A stretch of DNA of 64,000 nt from positions 558,001 to 622,000 of the forward strand of contig NZ_CP134696.1 of assembly GCF_031851795.1 (NCBI RefSeq), read 5' to 3'. The DNA comes from Pontibacter sp. G13 (GTDB taxonomy: Bacteria; Bacteroidota; Bacteroidia; J057). The translations under genes were made by a program, and so were the position numbers. Position 1 is the stretch's first letter. Every line of letters starts with the position of its first letter. Positions 25,662-34,861 of the stretch are shown in pieces. Under the pieces are notes generated by a model. It worked only from the letters and a program-made list of their open reading frames with translations. It ran no database searches and had not been told where the DNA came from.

Positions 25662-26159
25662 CTACTCCACGAAATGCTGCTTCCGAACGAGCTCCATGAT
25701 CTTGGTCAATTCCTCCACATCCAGTTGGGTGAAATCATCCAATTGATCGCTGTCCACATCCAGTACCAGCTGCGTAGTTCCCTCTGCAACAACCGGAATC
25801 ACCACCTCTGATTGCGAGGCGCTGGAACAAGCGATATGCCCGGGAAATTCATTCACATTGGGAACGAGTTGGGCTTCTTGGGTCAATGCCGCTGCACCGC
25901 AAACCCCTTTTGAGAAGGGAATCCGCGTACAAGCCAACGGCCCTTGAAAAGGCCCCAGCACAAGCTCGTCTTTGCCTTCCACCTTGGTGTAAAATCCCAC
26001 CCAGAAGAATCCGAATGCCTCCCTGAGCATTGCCGCGATGTTGGCGAGATTGGCCACCAGATGGGTTTCTCCCATCACCACGCTTTCAATCTGAGGAAAA
26101 AGCTCCTGATAGGTTTGTTCCCGGGTAGCACCGGGGGTCAGCAAAATCGATTCTGCCAT
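25662..26159 (-). CDS. msrC: Free methionine-(R)-sulfoxide reductase, GAF domain
   Basis: This 165-residue single GAF-domain enzyme reduces free methionine-R-sulfoxide. Three cysteines occur at 77, 87 and 111, with the same 10- and 24-residue spacing as the catalytic and resolving cysteines of the Escherichia coli enzyme (84, 94, 118). Family strings FFWVGFY, LGPFQGPLACTRI and GVCGAA are present. ATG 26159 is chosen because the homology begins shortly after it; an open extension to 26282 overlaps the upstream flavoprotein gene. The upstream gene stops 28 bp before this start, so they are probably co-transcribed. Confidence 0.93.
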   Translation of the reverse strand: MAESILLTPGATREQTYQELFPQIESVVMGETHLVANLANIAAMLREAFGFFWVGFYTKVEGKDELVLGPFQGPLACTRIPFSKGVCGAAALTQEAQLVPNVNEFPGHIACSSASQSEVVIPVVAEGTTQLVLDVDSDQLDDFTQLDVEELTKIMELVRKQHFVE

Positions 26160-26187
26160 GATCAAGTAGTTTGGTTTGTGATGATTG

Positions 26188-27756
26188 TCAGTCTTTGAAC
26201 ACGAGTGCCAATGCCTCTGCGCAACGATATCCGTCCATTGCAGCGGACATGATCCCGCCCGCATATCCAGCGCCCTCTCCACAAGGATACAAGCCTTCGA
26301 TGGCTGGATGTGTCAACGTTTCCCGAGATCTGGGAATCCGCACAGGTGAGGAAGTCCGGGACTCCACTCCTACCACGACGGCATCATTGGTGAGATAGCC
26401 TTTCATTCGGCGGCCCATCTGGCGGAATCCATGCTGAAGCCTTTCGCGCACGAAACTCGGCAACACTTCTCCCAAGTCCACGGGAACGATGCCCGGAAGA
26501 TACGAGCAATCAGGCAGGTTGTTCGAGACCTTGCCCTGCACAAAATCCATCATCCTCGCTGCCGGGGCTTTTTGCAGGCCGCCGCCAATTTGATACGCCT
26601 GTTGCTCGATCGCTCTTTGGAATTCCATCCCTGCCAGTGGAGAGTCTCCGAATTGCGCAAAGTCCTTGAGTTCCAGCTCGACCACCATTCCGGAGTTGGC
26701 AAATGGAGAGTTCCGCTTGGAAGGAGACCATCCATTTACCACGATTTCATCATCTTCGGTGGCAGCAGGACAGATGATTCCTCCCGGACACATGCAGAAT
26801 GAATACACCCCCCGATCGGCCACCTGATGCACAATGGAGTAGGAAGCCGCAGGCAAATTTTCATCCCGTGGTCCTTCGCAGTGGTATTGGATGGAATCAA
26901 TCAAAGGCTGCGGATGCTCAATCCGTACGCCCAATGCATAAGGTTTGGCTTCAATCTCGATCCCGCGGGCATCCAGCAATCTAAAAATATCCCTGGCCGA
27001 ATGTCCGGTTGCGAGAATCACGTGCTTGGTGTCGATACGCTCGGACCCATTCAGTTCGATCCCGGTCAATTCTCCCCGATCGACGAAGAAATCCGTCAAT
27101 TTGGTATCAAATCGCACTTCCCCTCCACAGGCAATGATCTGCTCACGCATGGCCTCGATGATCTTGGGAAGCTTGTTGGTTCCGATATGCGGATGCGTCT
27201 CAATGAGAATTTCCTCTGTGGCGCCAAAGTGCACGAGGGTATTGAGAACCTCCAAGGTATTTCCGCGCTTGGTAGATCTTGTGTACAATTTACCGTCGGA
27301 GAATGTACCTGCCCCCCCTTCACCGAAGCAATAGTTGCTTTCCGGATTGACCTTGCCCTCCTTGGTCAATTGTGCCAAATCCCTTCTGCGATCACGCACC
27401 GCCTTGCCTCGCTCGATGACGATGGGCTTGATTCCACGTTGGATGAGCTTGATGGCTGCAAACATTCCCGCAGGCCCAAAACCGATGATATATGCAGGCT
27501 TTTTGTCCGAGACATTCTGAAGGTCCAGGTCAAAGGTCGGATGCGAAAGCTGCGCATCCTGTGTAGCGACTCTGAATCGGAGTACGTATTGAGGCTCACC
27601 TTTTCGGGCGTCAATAGATCTCCGGACCAATTCAAATGCTGAAATGGCCTTGGGGTGCTTGCCGATTTTGCGGGCAATCTTCTTTCGGTGGACATCGGCG
27701 TTATGCAGGTCCTTGGGAAAAACCTTGATACTGGCTTCGTGAATTCCTTGTTCCAT
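26188..27756 (-). CDS. COG2509 family FAD-dependent oxidoreductase
   Basis: This 522-residue flavoprotein of the uncharacterised FAD-dependent dehydrogenase group COG2509 begins with a short alpha/beta domain (residues 1-85, FELVRRSIDARKG) followed by an FAD-binding Rossmann motif (YIIGFGPAGMFAA), the conserved FGEGGAGTFSDGKLYTR, VILATGHSARDIF and a C-terminal GEGAGYAGGI motif. The physiological substrate is not known. A -7 promoter element lies about 67 bp upstream, and the msrC gene follows 28 bp downstream on the same strand, hinting at a redox-repair unit. Confidence 0.88.
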   Translation of the reverse strand: MEQGIHEASIKVFPKDLHNADVHRKKIARKIGKHPKAISAFELVRRSIDARKGEPQYVLRFRVATQDAQLSHPTFDLDLQNVSDKKPAYIIGFGPAGMFAAIKLIQRGIKPIVIERGKAVRDRRRDLAQLTKEGKVNPESNYCFGEGGAGTFSDGKLYTRSTKRGNTLEVLNTLVHFGATEEILIETHPHIGTNKLPKIIEAMREQIIACGGEVRFDTKLTDFFVDRGELTGIELNGSERIDTKHVILATGHSARDIFRLLDARGIEIEAKPYALGVRIEHPQPLIDSIQYHCEGPRDENLPAASYSIVHQVADRGVYSFCMCPGGIICPAATEDDEIVVNGWSPSKRNSPFANSGMVVELELKDFAQFGDSPLAGMEFQRAIEQQAYQIGGGLQKAPAARMMDFVQGKVSNNLPDCSYLPGIVPVDLGEVLPSFVRERLQHGFRQMGRRMKGYLTNDAVVVGVESRTSSPVRIPRSRETLTHPAIEGLYPCGEGAGYAGGIMSAAMDGYRCAEALALVFKD

Positions 27757-27822
27757 GTGATCGGGATGGCAGCGGACCTAAACTCGGGAAAATCATCCCC
27801 CGGTACCGCGCGTATATTCGCG

Positions 27823-27830
27823 CAAAAATA
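27823..27830 (-). promoter_or_regulatory. -7 promoter element of the COG2509 gene
   Basis: TATTTTTG on the minus strand, followed by CGCG, matches TAnnTTTG and lies 67 bp upstream of the start codon at 27756. No TTG is found at the usual -33 spacing. Confidence 0.55.
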
Positions 27831-28005
27831 CGCTTTCTCTGAATCAAAACCCACCTATCTAGCTGCTGTTTGGGCGAGAATGGAAAACAGGCTTATATTC
27901 AGTATTTATTCTCCAAAGTGGAATTGACTAAAATCAAAACACTGGGAAACATTACCCCTGAAATCTCAAAATGTCCAAGGGTGTAATAATCCGTGATTAT
28001 CCACG

Positions 28006-28038
28006 TTGGCAGGTTTTCATGTAATTGTGCTATTTTTG
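28006..28038 (+). promoter_or_regulatory. Promoter of the polysaccharide locus with upstream palindrome
   Basis: TTG at 28006-28008 and TATTTTTG at 28031-28038, 22 bp apart, fit the Bacteroidota promoter form. Five bases upstream of the -33 element is the palindrome ATAATC-cgt-GATTAT (27986-28000), a possible operator. Confidence 0.65.
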
Positions 28039-28083
28039 GCTCATTGAACGGTTACGCCACACGAAGCACCCAAATTGATCGGT

Positions 28084-29148
28084 ATGAATTCTGTCCTCAC
28101 TTATCATGATGACCTTTCCCTTGAAGACGTCATCAGAACCATGGAGGAGCGTACTTGCGGAAGTTTAGTTCTGATAGATGCAGAAGCACATTTGGTGGGA
28201 TTAATCACAGATGGAGATATCCGTAGAGGAATTCTGGACCACAAGGAGGAAGTCAAGGAATTCATTCAGACCCAACCGATCTGCCTATCCCCAGACAGCC
28301 ACAGACCTTCCGTCATCCGAGAAGCACAATCCAAGCGCCAAGCGTTCATTCCGGAGGTAGACCATGCAGGAAAGCTGGTCAAGGTCATCGAAATCCCTTC
28401 CCATCATTTGCCTAGGCATCCCAACAAGGTCGTGATAATGGCTGGAGGGCTAGGCCTTAGATTGGGCGAACTTACGCGCCGATTCCCCAAACCGATGCTC
28501 CCATTGGGGCACAAACCCGTATTGCACATCATCGTGGACTCCTTTGTTGAACAAGGATTCACGGATATTTACATGTGTCTGCACTACAAATCAGAGATCA
28601 TCAAAGAATATTTTGGGGACGGATCAAATTTTGGCGCCCAGATCACCTATTTCGAAGAGCCTCAGCCACTTGGGACGGCGGGGCCTTTGGGCATGATCTC
28701 AGAGGGACTCGACGAACCTTTTTTCGTCATGAACGGCGATCTGGTCACGACCCTCAATTTCGAGAACCTGCTCCATTTTCATCTGGAGAAAGAAGCTATA
28801 GCGACGATGTGTACCCACGAGTACAACCAACGGCTTCCCTACGGAGTGGTGAATACCCGCAACTCCAAAATTCTTTCCCTAGAGGAAAAGCCCTACCACA
28901 AATACTTCGTCAATGCCGGAATTTACGTTTTGAATCCACAAGTTCTGGATCTCATCCCTACCGGCGAATACCTCGATATGACCGCGCTATTCGACGGAAT
29001 GATCCAACAAGACCTTCCGGTGAACGCTTATATCATCAATGAATTCTGGGCGGACATTGGTCAGATTCGGGACTATGAGGCTGCTCAAGAGGTGTTCACT
29101 CATTATCGTACAGATCATGTTGCCACGCGTATTGATTACCGGAGCTGA
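28084..29148 (+). CDS. CBS-domain sugar-1-phosphate nucleotidyltransferase (PtmE-like)
   Basis: This 354-residue protein has two CBS domains in residues 1-115 (SLVLIDAEAHLVGLITDGDIRRG) followed by a nucleotidyltransferase domain with the signature VIMAGGLGLRLGELT and FPKPMLPLGHKP. The architecture is that of PtmE, a glucosamine-1-phosphate guanylyltransferase of the Campylobacter legionaminic acid pathway, and of similar proteins in many surface polysaccharide loci. The downstream LegB- and LegC-like genes support a GDP- or UDP-activated amino sugar as product; the nucleotide cannot be told from sequence. ATG 28084 is preferred over an in-frame TTG at 28075. It overlaps the next gene by 32 bp and is the first gene of the locus. 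Confidence 0.88.
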   Translation: MNSVLTYHDDLSLEDVIRTMEERTCGSLVLIDAEAHLVGLITDGDIRRGILDHKEEVKEFIQTQPICLSPDSHRPSVIREAQSKRQAFIPEVDHAGKLVKVIEIPSHHLPRHPNKVVIMAGGLGLRLGELTRRFPKPMLPLGHKPVLHIIVDSFVEQGFTDIYMCLHYKSEIIKEYFGDGSNFGAQITYFEEPQPLGTAGPLGMISEGLDEPFFVMNGDLVTTLNFENLLHFHLEKEAIATMCTHEYNQRLPYGVVNTRNSKILSLEEKPYHKYFVNAGIYVLNPQVLDLIPTGEYLDMTALFDGMIQQDLPVNAYIINEFWADIGQIRDYEAAQEVFTHYRTDHVATRIDYRS

Positions 29149-30106
29149 TGGCTTCATCGGAAGTCATCTGACAGAACTCATGGTTCGGGCCGGGTACCCG
29201 GTTCGTGCATTTGCCCAATACCAAGCCTTGGGATCACTCGGCTGGATTGACCAATTAGCTCCTGAAATCCAAAAAGAGCTGGAAGTCATCCGGGGAGATA
29301 TCCGAGATGCCCGACAGTTGGAGCAGGCTGTGGAAGGCTGCGAATGGGTGTTTCATCTAGCGGCCTTGATCTCCATTCCCTACAGCTATCTCGCTCCTTC
29401 CAGCTATCTGGAAACCAATGTCAATGGCACGCTGAACATTCTGGAAGCCTGCAAAAGACATGGTACCGACCGAATTATCGTCACCTCCACATCCGAAGTC
29501 TACGGCACAGCCCAATACGTCCCCATCGACGAACAACATCCTCTTCAGCCGCAAAGCCCATACAGTGCCAGCAAAGTCTCCTCCGATAGTTTTGCCACCG
29601 CCTACTTCCGGACCTTCGAATTGCCCGTGACGATCGCACGCCCTTTCAATGCATACGGACCTCGGCAATCCACCCGCGCAATCATCCCGACCATCATCAC
29701 CCGGTTACTCGCCGGCAATGAAATCCTCAAACTCGGGGACCTCACCCCTACGCGGGATCTAAATTTCGTCGAAGATACAGCCGCTGCTTTTCTGGCAATG
29801 GCCCAGTCTCCCCAGACCATCGGTCAAGCGCTCAATATTGCGACAGGTGTTGAAACCTCCATGCAGGAATTGACCGAGATGCTCATTGAATTGATCCTGC
29901 CCTCTGCGCAAATCGAGCTGGATCGCGACCGCATTCGCCCCTCAGGAAGTGAGGTTTTTCGATTGCTGGGTAATGCCCAAAAACTTCGTGACTTGACTTC
30001 TTGGGCTCCGAAGTTCGATCTTCGGGACGGATTGGCAAAAACCATCGAATGGTATCGCCAGCCCGGTCATCTTGCCTACTTCCAACAACATGGGAATTTC
30101 GTCTGA
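29117..30106 (+). CDS. LegB-like NAD-dependent 4,6-dehydratase
   Basis: This 329-residue extended SDR protein begins VLITGADGFIGSHLTELM and has the catalytic blocks TSTSEVYGTA (Thr) and YSASKVSSD (Tyr-x3-Lys), plus RPFNAYGPRQS. The strings and length fit the LegB group that removes water from a nucleotide-linked N-acetylglucosamine to give the 4-keto-6-deoxy sugar. The aminotransferase that follows, overlapping by 17 bp, would then aminate C4. It could also be another nucleotide-sugar dehydratase, but this gene order favours LegB. Confidence 0.88.
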   Translation: MLPRVLITGADGFIGSHLTELMVRAGYPVRAFAQYQALGSLGWIDQLAPEIQKELEVIRGDIRDARQLEQAVEGCEWVFHLAALISIPYSYLAPSSYLETNVNGTLNILEACKRHGTDRIIVTSTSEVYGTAQYVPIDEQHPLQPQSPYSASKVSSDSFATAYFRTFELPVTIARPFNAYGPRQSTRAIIPTIITRLLAGNEILKLGDLTPTRDLNFVEDTAAAFLAMAQSPQTIGQALNIATGVETSMQELTEMLIELILPSAQIELDRDRIRPSGSEVFRLLGNAQKLRDLTSWAPKFDLRDGLAKTIEWYRQPGHLAYFQQHGNFV

Positions 30107-31256
30107 TCTGATTCCACTTTCCGCTCCTGTCATCATTCCAGAAATGTTGACCGACCTCAACCATCGATTGGCTTCAGGATGGGTTTCCACGGCAGGACCC
30201 GCTGTTAGGGAATTTGAGCAAGCGCTAGAGGATTTCGTGGGAATAGGTCATGGCATTGCCACTCAAAGCGGTACAGCTGCCTTGCATGTCTCGCTCGTGG
30301 CATTGGGCCTAGGACCAGGAGATGGCATCATCGTTCCGGATTTGACCTTCATTGCCACAGCCAATACGGTCCAATATATTGGGGCAACTCCCATATTGGT
30401 GGACGTCAAAGCCTCTGACTGGCAAATGGATTTGGATCTTCTGGAGGAATATCTCACCCATCAATGCCATTCCACTGATCATGGGCTCAAGGATTCTCAT
30501 ACCGGTTGTATCGTCCGTGCAGTGATCGCTGTTCATGCATTAGGCGCGATCGGGGAGATGAATAGGCTCCAAGAGATCTGCCAAACACATGAATTGGTAC
30601 TGATCGAGGATGCGGCCCAGTCGCTCGGTAGTATTCGAGATTCGCAGTCTGCAGGGACATTTGGAGAAATCGCCACATTGAGTTTCAATGGCAATAAAAT
30701 TCTCACTACTGGAGGCGGGGGAATGGTCTTGACAAATAACCCCGAGCTTGCCGACCGAGTCCGGCTTTTGATCAATCAAGCCAAAATCCCGGGCAAATCT
30801 TACGATCACAGCGATGTGGGGTACAACTATCGGATGCCGGCCATCAATGCCGCGCTTGGGCTAGCTCAAATGCCTTATCTAGCTGAATGGATTCAGCAAA
30901 AGCGAATTCTAGGGCAACGGTATCGGGCATTATTGGAACCGATGGGCGTGAATTTCCAGCAATTGGGCGACTCGAAGCATTCCAATCACTGGTTGGTAAC
31001 CGGAAGGTTTCAAGATCCGATAATGGTTCAGGAAGCCTTGGAAGCAGCCTCGATTATGGCCAGACCTCTTTGGACACCGCTACACCAGCAGGCTCCCTAT
31101 CAGGATTTCCCATTTATCACCCGCGATAGAATTAGCGAAACCATTCATGGTGAGGCGCTGAGCTTGCCAAGTTCTGCCAATCTCTCGGAGGATCAATGGC
31201 AGCGGATCGAATCTTCCCTCAAGCGGGCATTGGCTTTTACACGGAGTACCCCCTAG
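30090..31256 (+). CDS. LegC-like PLP-dependent sugar aminotransferase
   Basis: This 388-residue DegT/DnrJ/EryC1/StrS family aminotransferase carries GIATQSGTAALHVSL, the DAAQSLGS motif and LSFNGNKILTTGGGG with the PLP-binding Lys. The first 30 residues, including a SGWVSTAGPAVREFE segment, fit the LegC group, which transfers an amino group from glutamate to C4 of the 4-keto-6-deoxy sugar. ATG 30090 is preferred to an in-frame TTG at 30072. Together with the two preceding genes it would produce a nucleotide-linked 2-acetamido-4-amino-2,4,6-trideoxyhexose. Confidence 0.9.
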   Translation: MGISSDLIPLSAPVIIPEMLTDLNHRLASGWVSTAGPAVREFEQALEDFVGIGHGIATQSGTAALHVSLVALGLGPGDGIIVPDLTFIATANTVQYIGATPILVDVKASDWQMDLDLLEEYLTHQCHSTDHGLKDSHTGCIVRAVIAVHALGAIGEMNRLQEICQTHELVLIEDAAQSLGSIRDSQSAGTFGEIATLSFNGNKILTTGGGGMVLTNNPELADRVRLLINQAKIPGKSYDHSDVGYNYRMPAINAALGLAQMPYLAEWIQQKRILGQRYRALLEPMGVNFQQLGDSKHSNHWLVTGRFQDPIMVQEALEAASIMARPLWTPLHQQAPYQDFPFITRDRISETIHGEALSLPSSANLSEDQWQRIESSLKRALAFTRSTP

Positions 31257-31397
31257 GTTCCCCTCGAAATTGGCATGGTTTGTGGCCGTGCATTTCGAAG
31301 TCAAAATCATCCCAAAATAACAGATATTGAGGGTTCGGTTGATGCACACATTTATTGTCCCAACCAACCACTGATTATCCATCAAGCATTATCAAAT

Positions 31398-31979
31398 ATG
31401 GTCGCTGATACTTTTTTTGCCCATGAGACCGCCCTCATTGACGAAGGGGCCCAAATCGGTCAGGATACCAAGATCTGGCACTTTTGCCACGTGATGCCCG
31501 GTGCAACCATTGGAGAAAGATGCAGCCTCGGACAGAATGTGTTTGTGGCCAATCGTGTTACACTTGGCAACAACGTCAAGGTACAGAACAATGTCTCGAT
31601 CTACGAAGGGGTCATCTGCGAAGACAATGTGTTTTTAGGCCCATCCATGGTATTTACCAACATCAAGAATCCACGGTCAGCCATCGTCCGCAAAGGGCTC
31701 TACACAGAAACCTACTTGGAAGAGGGAGCTTCCGTCGGGGCCAATGCCACCATCGTCTGCGGTGTGCGCCTCGGAAAATTTGCTTTTGTCGGAGCCGGAA
31801 CCGTTGTCACCAAGGATGTGCCTGCATACGGACTTGTGGTCGGCAATCCCAGCAAGCAGATCGGATGGATGAGCGAATATGGACATCGCCTTGATTTTGA
31901 TGATCGTCAACGTGCTATTTGTCCGGAAAGTGGCGAAGAATATGAACTGGTAGATGGAGCTGTCAGCAAATTGTCCTAG
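31398..31979 (+). CDS. WbpD/WlbB-like sugar N-acetyltransferase
   Basis: This 193-residue left-handed beta-helix acyltransferase has hexapeptide repeats through most of its length (IGQDTKIWHFCHV, GATIGERCSLGQN, VTLGNNVKVQNNV, GVICEDNVFLGP). It ends with a short domain containing GWMSEYGHRL. This layout matches WbpD/WlbB enzymes, which acetylate a 3-amino group on UDP-linked sugars, rather than PglD/LegH enzymes, which have an N-terminal Rossmann domain. Here it may acetylate the amine made by the LegC-like enzyme. The 141-bp gap before it is longer than the others in this set. ATG 31398 is the first start inside the homologous region. A terminator follows. Confidence 0.88.
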   Translation: MVADTFFAHETALIDEGAQIGQDTKIWHFCHVMPGATIGERCSLGQNVFVANRVTLGNNVKVQNNVSIYEGVICEDNVFLGPSMVFTNIKNPRSAIVRKGLYTETYLEEGASVGANATIVCGVRLGKFAFVGAGTVVTKDVPAYGLVVGNPSKQIGWMSEYGHRLDFDDRQRAICPESGEEYELVDGAVSKLS

Positions 31980-32281
31980 CTCCATTCCCCCAATCATGCA
32001 ATGCATTCAGGCATTTTCAGAAGACGGTTTGAGGGCCGTCTTTTGCATGTTTGGGGGTTTTCGAAAGGATTGAGAAAGCTGATCCGAGGGAAGATGTTCC
32101 TGATTTGTCATTCAAGGTTAGCCAATTTCCCTTCCAGTGTTTGATCGATCACGACCAATCATCCACGAATTGGGCCAATTCCTTTCATGCCAACTTCGGT
32201 TCAGGCTTGGATCTTAAGTCCATTTTTGGGAACATTGAAACGATTTGTCCTACAAAAGGACCCAAGCGTAGCAGATTCAAC
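31980..32281. other. Gap between two halves of the polysaccharide locus
   Basis: Besides the terminator at 32020-32044, about 235 bp carry no recognised element. The frame of the downstream glycosyltransferase is open through this region from 32051, but the translated sequence before 32282 lacks GT homology. Confidence 0.5.
32020..32044 (+). terminator. Terminator after the nucleotide-sugar genes
   Basis: GAAGACGG (32020-32027) pairs with CCGTCTTT (32036-32043) and is followed by TTGC. It separates the sugar-precursor genes from the glycosyltransferase genes. Confidence 0.75.
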
Positions 32282-33466
32282 ATGAAAATTGCCTTGTTTA
32301 CTGACGGCATTCAACCCTTCGTTATTGGTGGAATGCAGACTCACTCCTTCCAATTAGCCAAGCATCTCACCCAGCTTGGTGTCATGGTTGATCTCTACCA
32401 TACGGGGGAACCAGATGAGCAGCAGGTACTGGCCTTATTTTCGGAGTCGGAACGCGCTTACCTGACCGTCCATCATATCCCCTTTCCGAAAAGCGGCAAA
32501 TATCCCGGTCATTACATTCGAGAATCCTATCAATTCAGCAAGCGAATTTGGCGAGCATTCCTGAATCAGGGCGCCAAAGCCGATTTGATCTACGCACAGG
32601 GGTTTACGGGGTGGCATGGATTAATGGTCCGCAACAAGGGCATTCATCCTCCGATCTGTGTGAATCTACACGGATTGGAAATGTATCAGACTGCCCACGG
32701 ATTCTCCAGCAAATTGGCGCATGCCATGCTGAGGATTCCCGCCCAATTCCTCATCCGGAATGCAGATTTCCACCATTCCTTGGGGGGAAGCCTCACCGAT
32801 ATCCTCGAAGATCAAGGGGCCGATCGTGCCAAAATCTGGGAGCTTCCCAATGGGGTCAAACCCGAGTGGTTTCAGGCACCTGCCCAACCCAATGAATCAG
32901 GGCGCTCTTGGGTATTTTTGGGTCGCTATGAATTGCGAAAAGGCATTGAGCTGTTAAATGAGACGTTGCCAGACATTCTAGCTGGCACAGACATCCAGTT
33001 CACCTTCATCGGCCCAATCCCAGATGAGCATCGGATCAACCATCCCCATGTACATTACACAGGAATGGTACGGGAATTTGAGGTACTGCAAAAGTATCTG
33101 GCACAAGCGGATTGGTTGGTGTGCCCAAGTCTTGCCGAGGGAATGCCTACGGTCATATTGGAAGCTATGGCTTCTCGATGCGGAATTATCGCCACGGATG
33201 TGGGTGCAACCCGATTGTTGGTAGATCATGAAGTAGGGTTTCTGATTCCGCCTTCCGATTTGGCCGCACTTTCTGGCGCATTGAGGCAGGCTGCAGATTT
33301 GGGCGAAAGCGAAATCACTCATATTCAAGACCGTGCATTCAGACGAGCGAAACACCAATTTGCATGGCCTGTGATCGCAGAAACGTTGGTGGAACAAATC
33401 TCCCAAACCCTCTCCATTTCTGGCCCTAGCAATCGGCCATTGTCCCAAGAAATATCCCGCTCATAA
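32282..33466 (+). CDS. GT4 family glycosyltransferase
   Basis: This 394-residue GT-B glycosyltransferase has an N-terminal domain starting MKIALFTDGIQPFVIGGMQTH with the glycine-rich acceptor loop, and a C-terminal domain with FLGRYELRKGIELL and CPSLAEGMPTVILEAMASR, the E-x7-E donor-site motif. It should be peripheral to the inner membrane and add one sugar to the lipid-linked repeat unit. ATG 32282 is chosen because the acceptor loop follows directly. Donor sugar unknown. Confidence 0.88.
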   Translation: MKIALFTDGIQPFVIGGMQTHSFQLAKHLTQLGVMVDLYHTGEPDEQQVLALFSESERAYLTVHHIPFPKSGKYPGHYIRESYQFSKRIWRAFLNQGAKADLIYAQGFTGWHGLMVRNKGIHPPICVNLHGLEMYQTAHGFSSKLAHAMLRIPAQFLIRNADFHHSLGGSLTDILEDQGADRAKIWELPNGVKPEWFQAPAQPNESGRSWVFLGRYELRKGIELLNETLPDILAGTDIQFTFIGPIPDEHRINHPHVHYTGMVREFEVLQKYLAQADWLVCPSLAEGMPTVILEAMASRCGIIATDVGATRLLVDHEVGFLIPPSDLAALSGALRQAADLGESEITHIQDRAFRRAKHQFAWPVIAETLVEQISQTLSISGPSNRPLSQEISRS

Positions 33467-33544
33467 TTTCGCAAACTGGTAGTTTCCCGATAATTTTGCG
33501 CTACACGAGCGAAAGCCTGTGAGACCCGGAACTGACCCTGTGAC

Positions 33545-34861
33545 ATGAAGGCTACCTCATTTTCCTATTTTCTACAAACACACCGTGGGTTTCTGCTGGT
33601 GCTGGCAGCTGCATTTTTCTTAGGGAAGATCGTGGCGCCATTGGGAATGGGAATCCTCATGATCGCAGCGATGGTTTGGCTTTTTCAAGGTAAATCCTCC
33701 TATTTGGCGCTTCTTCTGATGTTTGTCCTGCTTTGGGGAGATTCGAGAACCAGAAGTCTTCTGTTCTTCAAACCCATGCGGATTGCCTTGATATTAACCT
33801 GCACGGTGCATTCCATCCGGTTGATAGCCGCGAAGAAGATCAAGTTCCAATCCATCATCTTGACCACCATCCCCTTTTTCATTATCGCGGTCCTAGGGGT
33901 ATTCAAAAGTCCGAGCCCCGTGGTGTCGTTCTCCAAGATGATCTCCTACTTCTGCCTACTTTTCACGGCACTCCATCATTTCCAATACGAAATATTGCGC
34001 AAATCGCGCCCTCCATTCCTCCTAAAAGTCCTTTACCTGTTTTGCTCCCTCACCTTCATGAGCGTGATATTCCGTTGGATTACGCCGGACCTGACCATGT
34101 TTGGGGAACGTTTCAGGGGCTTTTTGGGGAATCCCAACGGATTCGGGAACTTCCACACCCTACTCGTGCCCTTGGTAGCTATGGCTTGGCACTTATACCC
34201 TTCCACTCGGAAGACTTTGCGCTACCTCATTTTCGGACTGATCGCAGGATTGATTCTCGCACAATCCAGAACCGCCATCGGCAGTATCATGATCTACCTG
34301 TTTCTGCTGTACTTCTATCAGCGGGGCAATTTCATGAAATGGTTCTTCTGGCTGGCAGTGATGCCTACCTTAATCGTTTTCAACACCTTGGTGAGCATTG
34401 AAGACATCGTGGAGTTGCTCAATTTGGAGGAATTTTTCCGAATAGAGAGCCTCAAATCAGGCGCAGGACGATTCCTCGCATGGGAATTTGGGTGGGCGCA
34501 GATCAAACTCAATCCACTCATCGGGCGAGGGTTTGCCTATGAGGAAATCTATTTTCACAGCATGCGAGATTTCTTCATCGCCACGGAGCACAATGGTGGG
34601 ATGCACAACTCCTTCCTGACGTTTGTGATGAATAATGGATTGATTGGGGCGGTCCTGTTTGTGCTATTCCTCATCATTCTTTTCAACCAACACCAAGCGC
34701 CCAAACGCGCCATGCCCTTTTTGATAGCGGCCATCATCTCCGCAAACTTTGAAAGCTGGCTCAACTCCTCGCTAAACGCATTCAGCATCCTATTCTATTT
34801 GAATATTGTGGTTCTGATTCAATACCCAAACCTGAAACGACTAGCAAGATTTTACCGATGA
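33545..34861 (+). CDS. O-antigen polymerase/ligase-like membrane protein
   Basis: This 438-residue protein has about 11 to 12 hydrophobic segments and a large loop around residues 280-355 (GAGRFLAWEFGWAQIKLNPLIGRGFAYEE, then a short EHNGGMHNSFL block). That arrangement, with the Arg/Gly-rich loop and conserved H-N-x2-L, matches the Wzy_C (O-antigen ligase/polymerase) family. It would polymerise or attach repeat units on the periplasmic face. It overlaps the next gene by 4 bp (ATGA). Confidence 0.85.
   Translation: MKATSFSYFLQTHRGFLLVLAAAFFLGKIVAPLGMGILMIAAMVWLFQGKSSYLALLLMFVLLWGDSRTRSLLFFKPMRIALILTCTVHSIRLIAAKKIKFQSIILTTIPFFIIAVLGVFKSPSPVVSFSKMISYFCLLFTALHHFQYEILRKSRPPFLLKVLYLFCSLTFMSVIFRWITPDLTMFGERFRGFLGNPNGFGNFHTLLVPLVAMAWHLYPSTRKTLRYLIFGLIAGLILAQSRTAIGSIMIYLFLLYFYQRGNFMKWFFWLAVMPTLIVFNTLVSIEDIVELLNLEEFFRIESLKSGAGRFLAWEFGWAQIKLNPLIGRGFAYEEIYFHSMRDFFIATEHNGGMHNSFLTFVMNNGLIGAVLFVLFLIILFNQHQAPKRAMPFLIAAIISANFESWLNSSLNAFSILFYLNIVVLIQYPNLKRLARFYR

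Larger units (their letters stand above)
27757..28083. other. Divergent intergenic region with regulatory elements
   Basis: This AT-rich region separates the minus-strand flavoprotein gene from the plus-strand polysaccharide locus. It contains a -7 element for each direction (27823-27830 minus, 28031-28038 plus) and a perfect 6-bp inverted repeat ATAATC-cgt-GATTAT at 27986-28000. No gene is supported. Confidence 0.6.
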
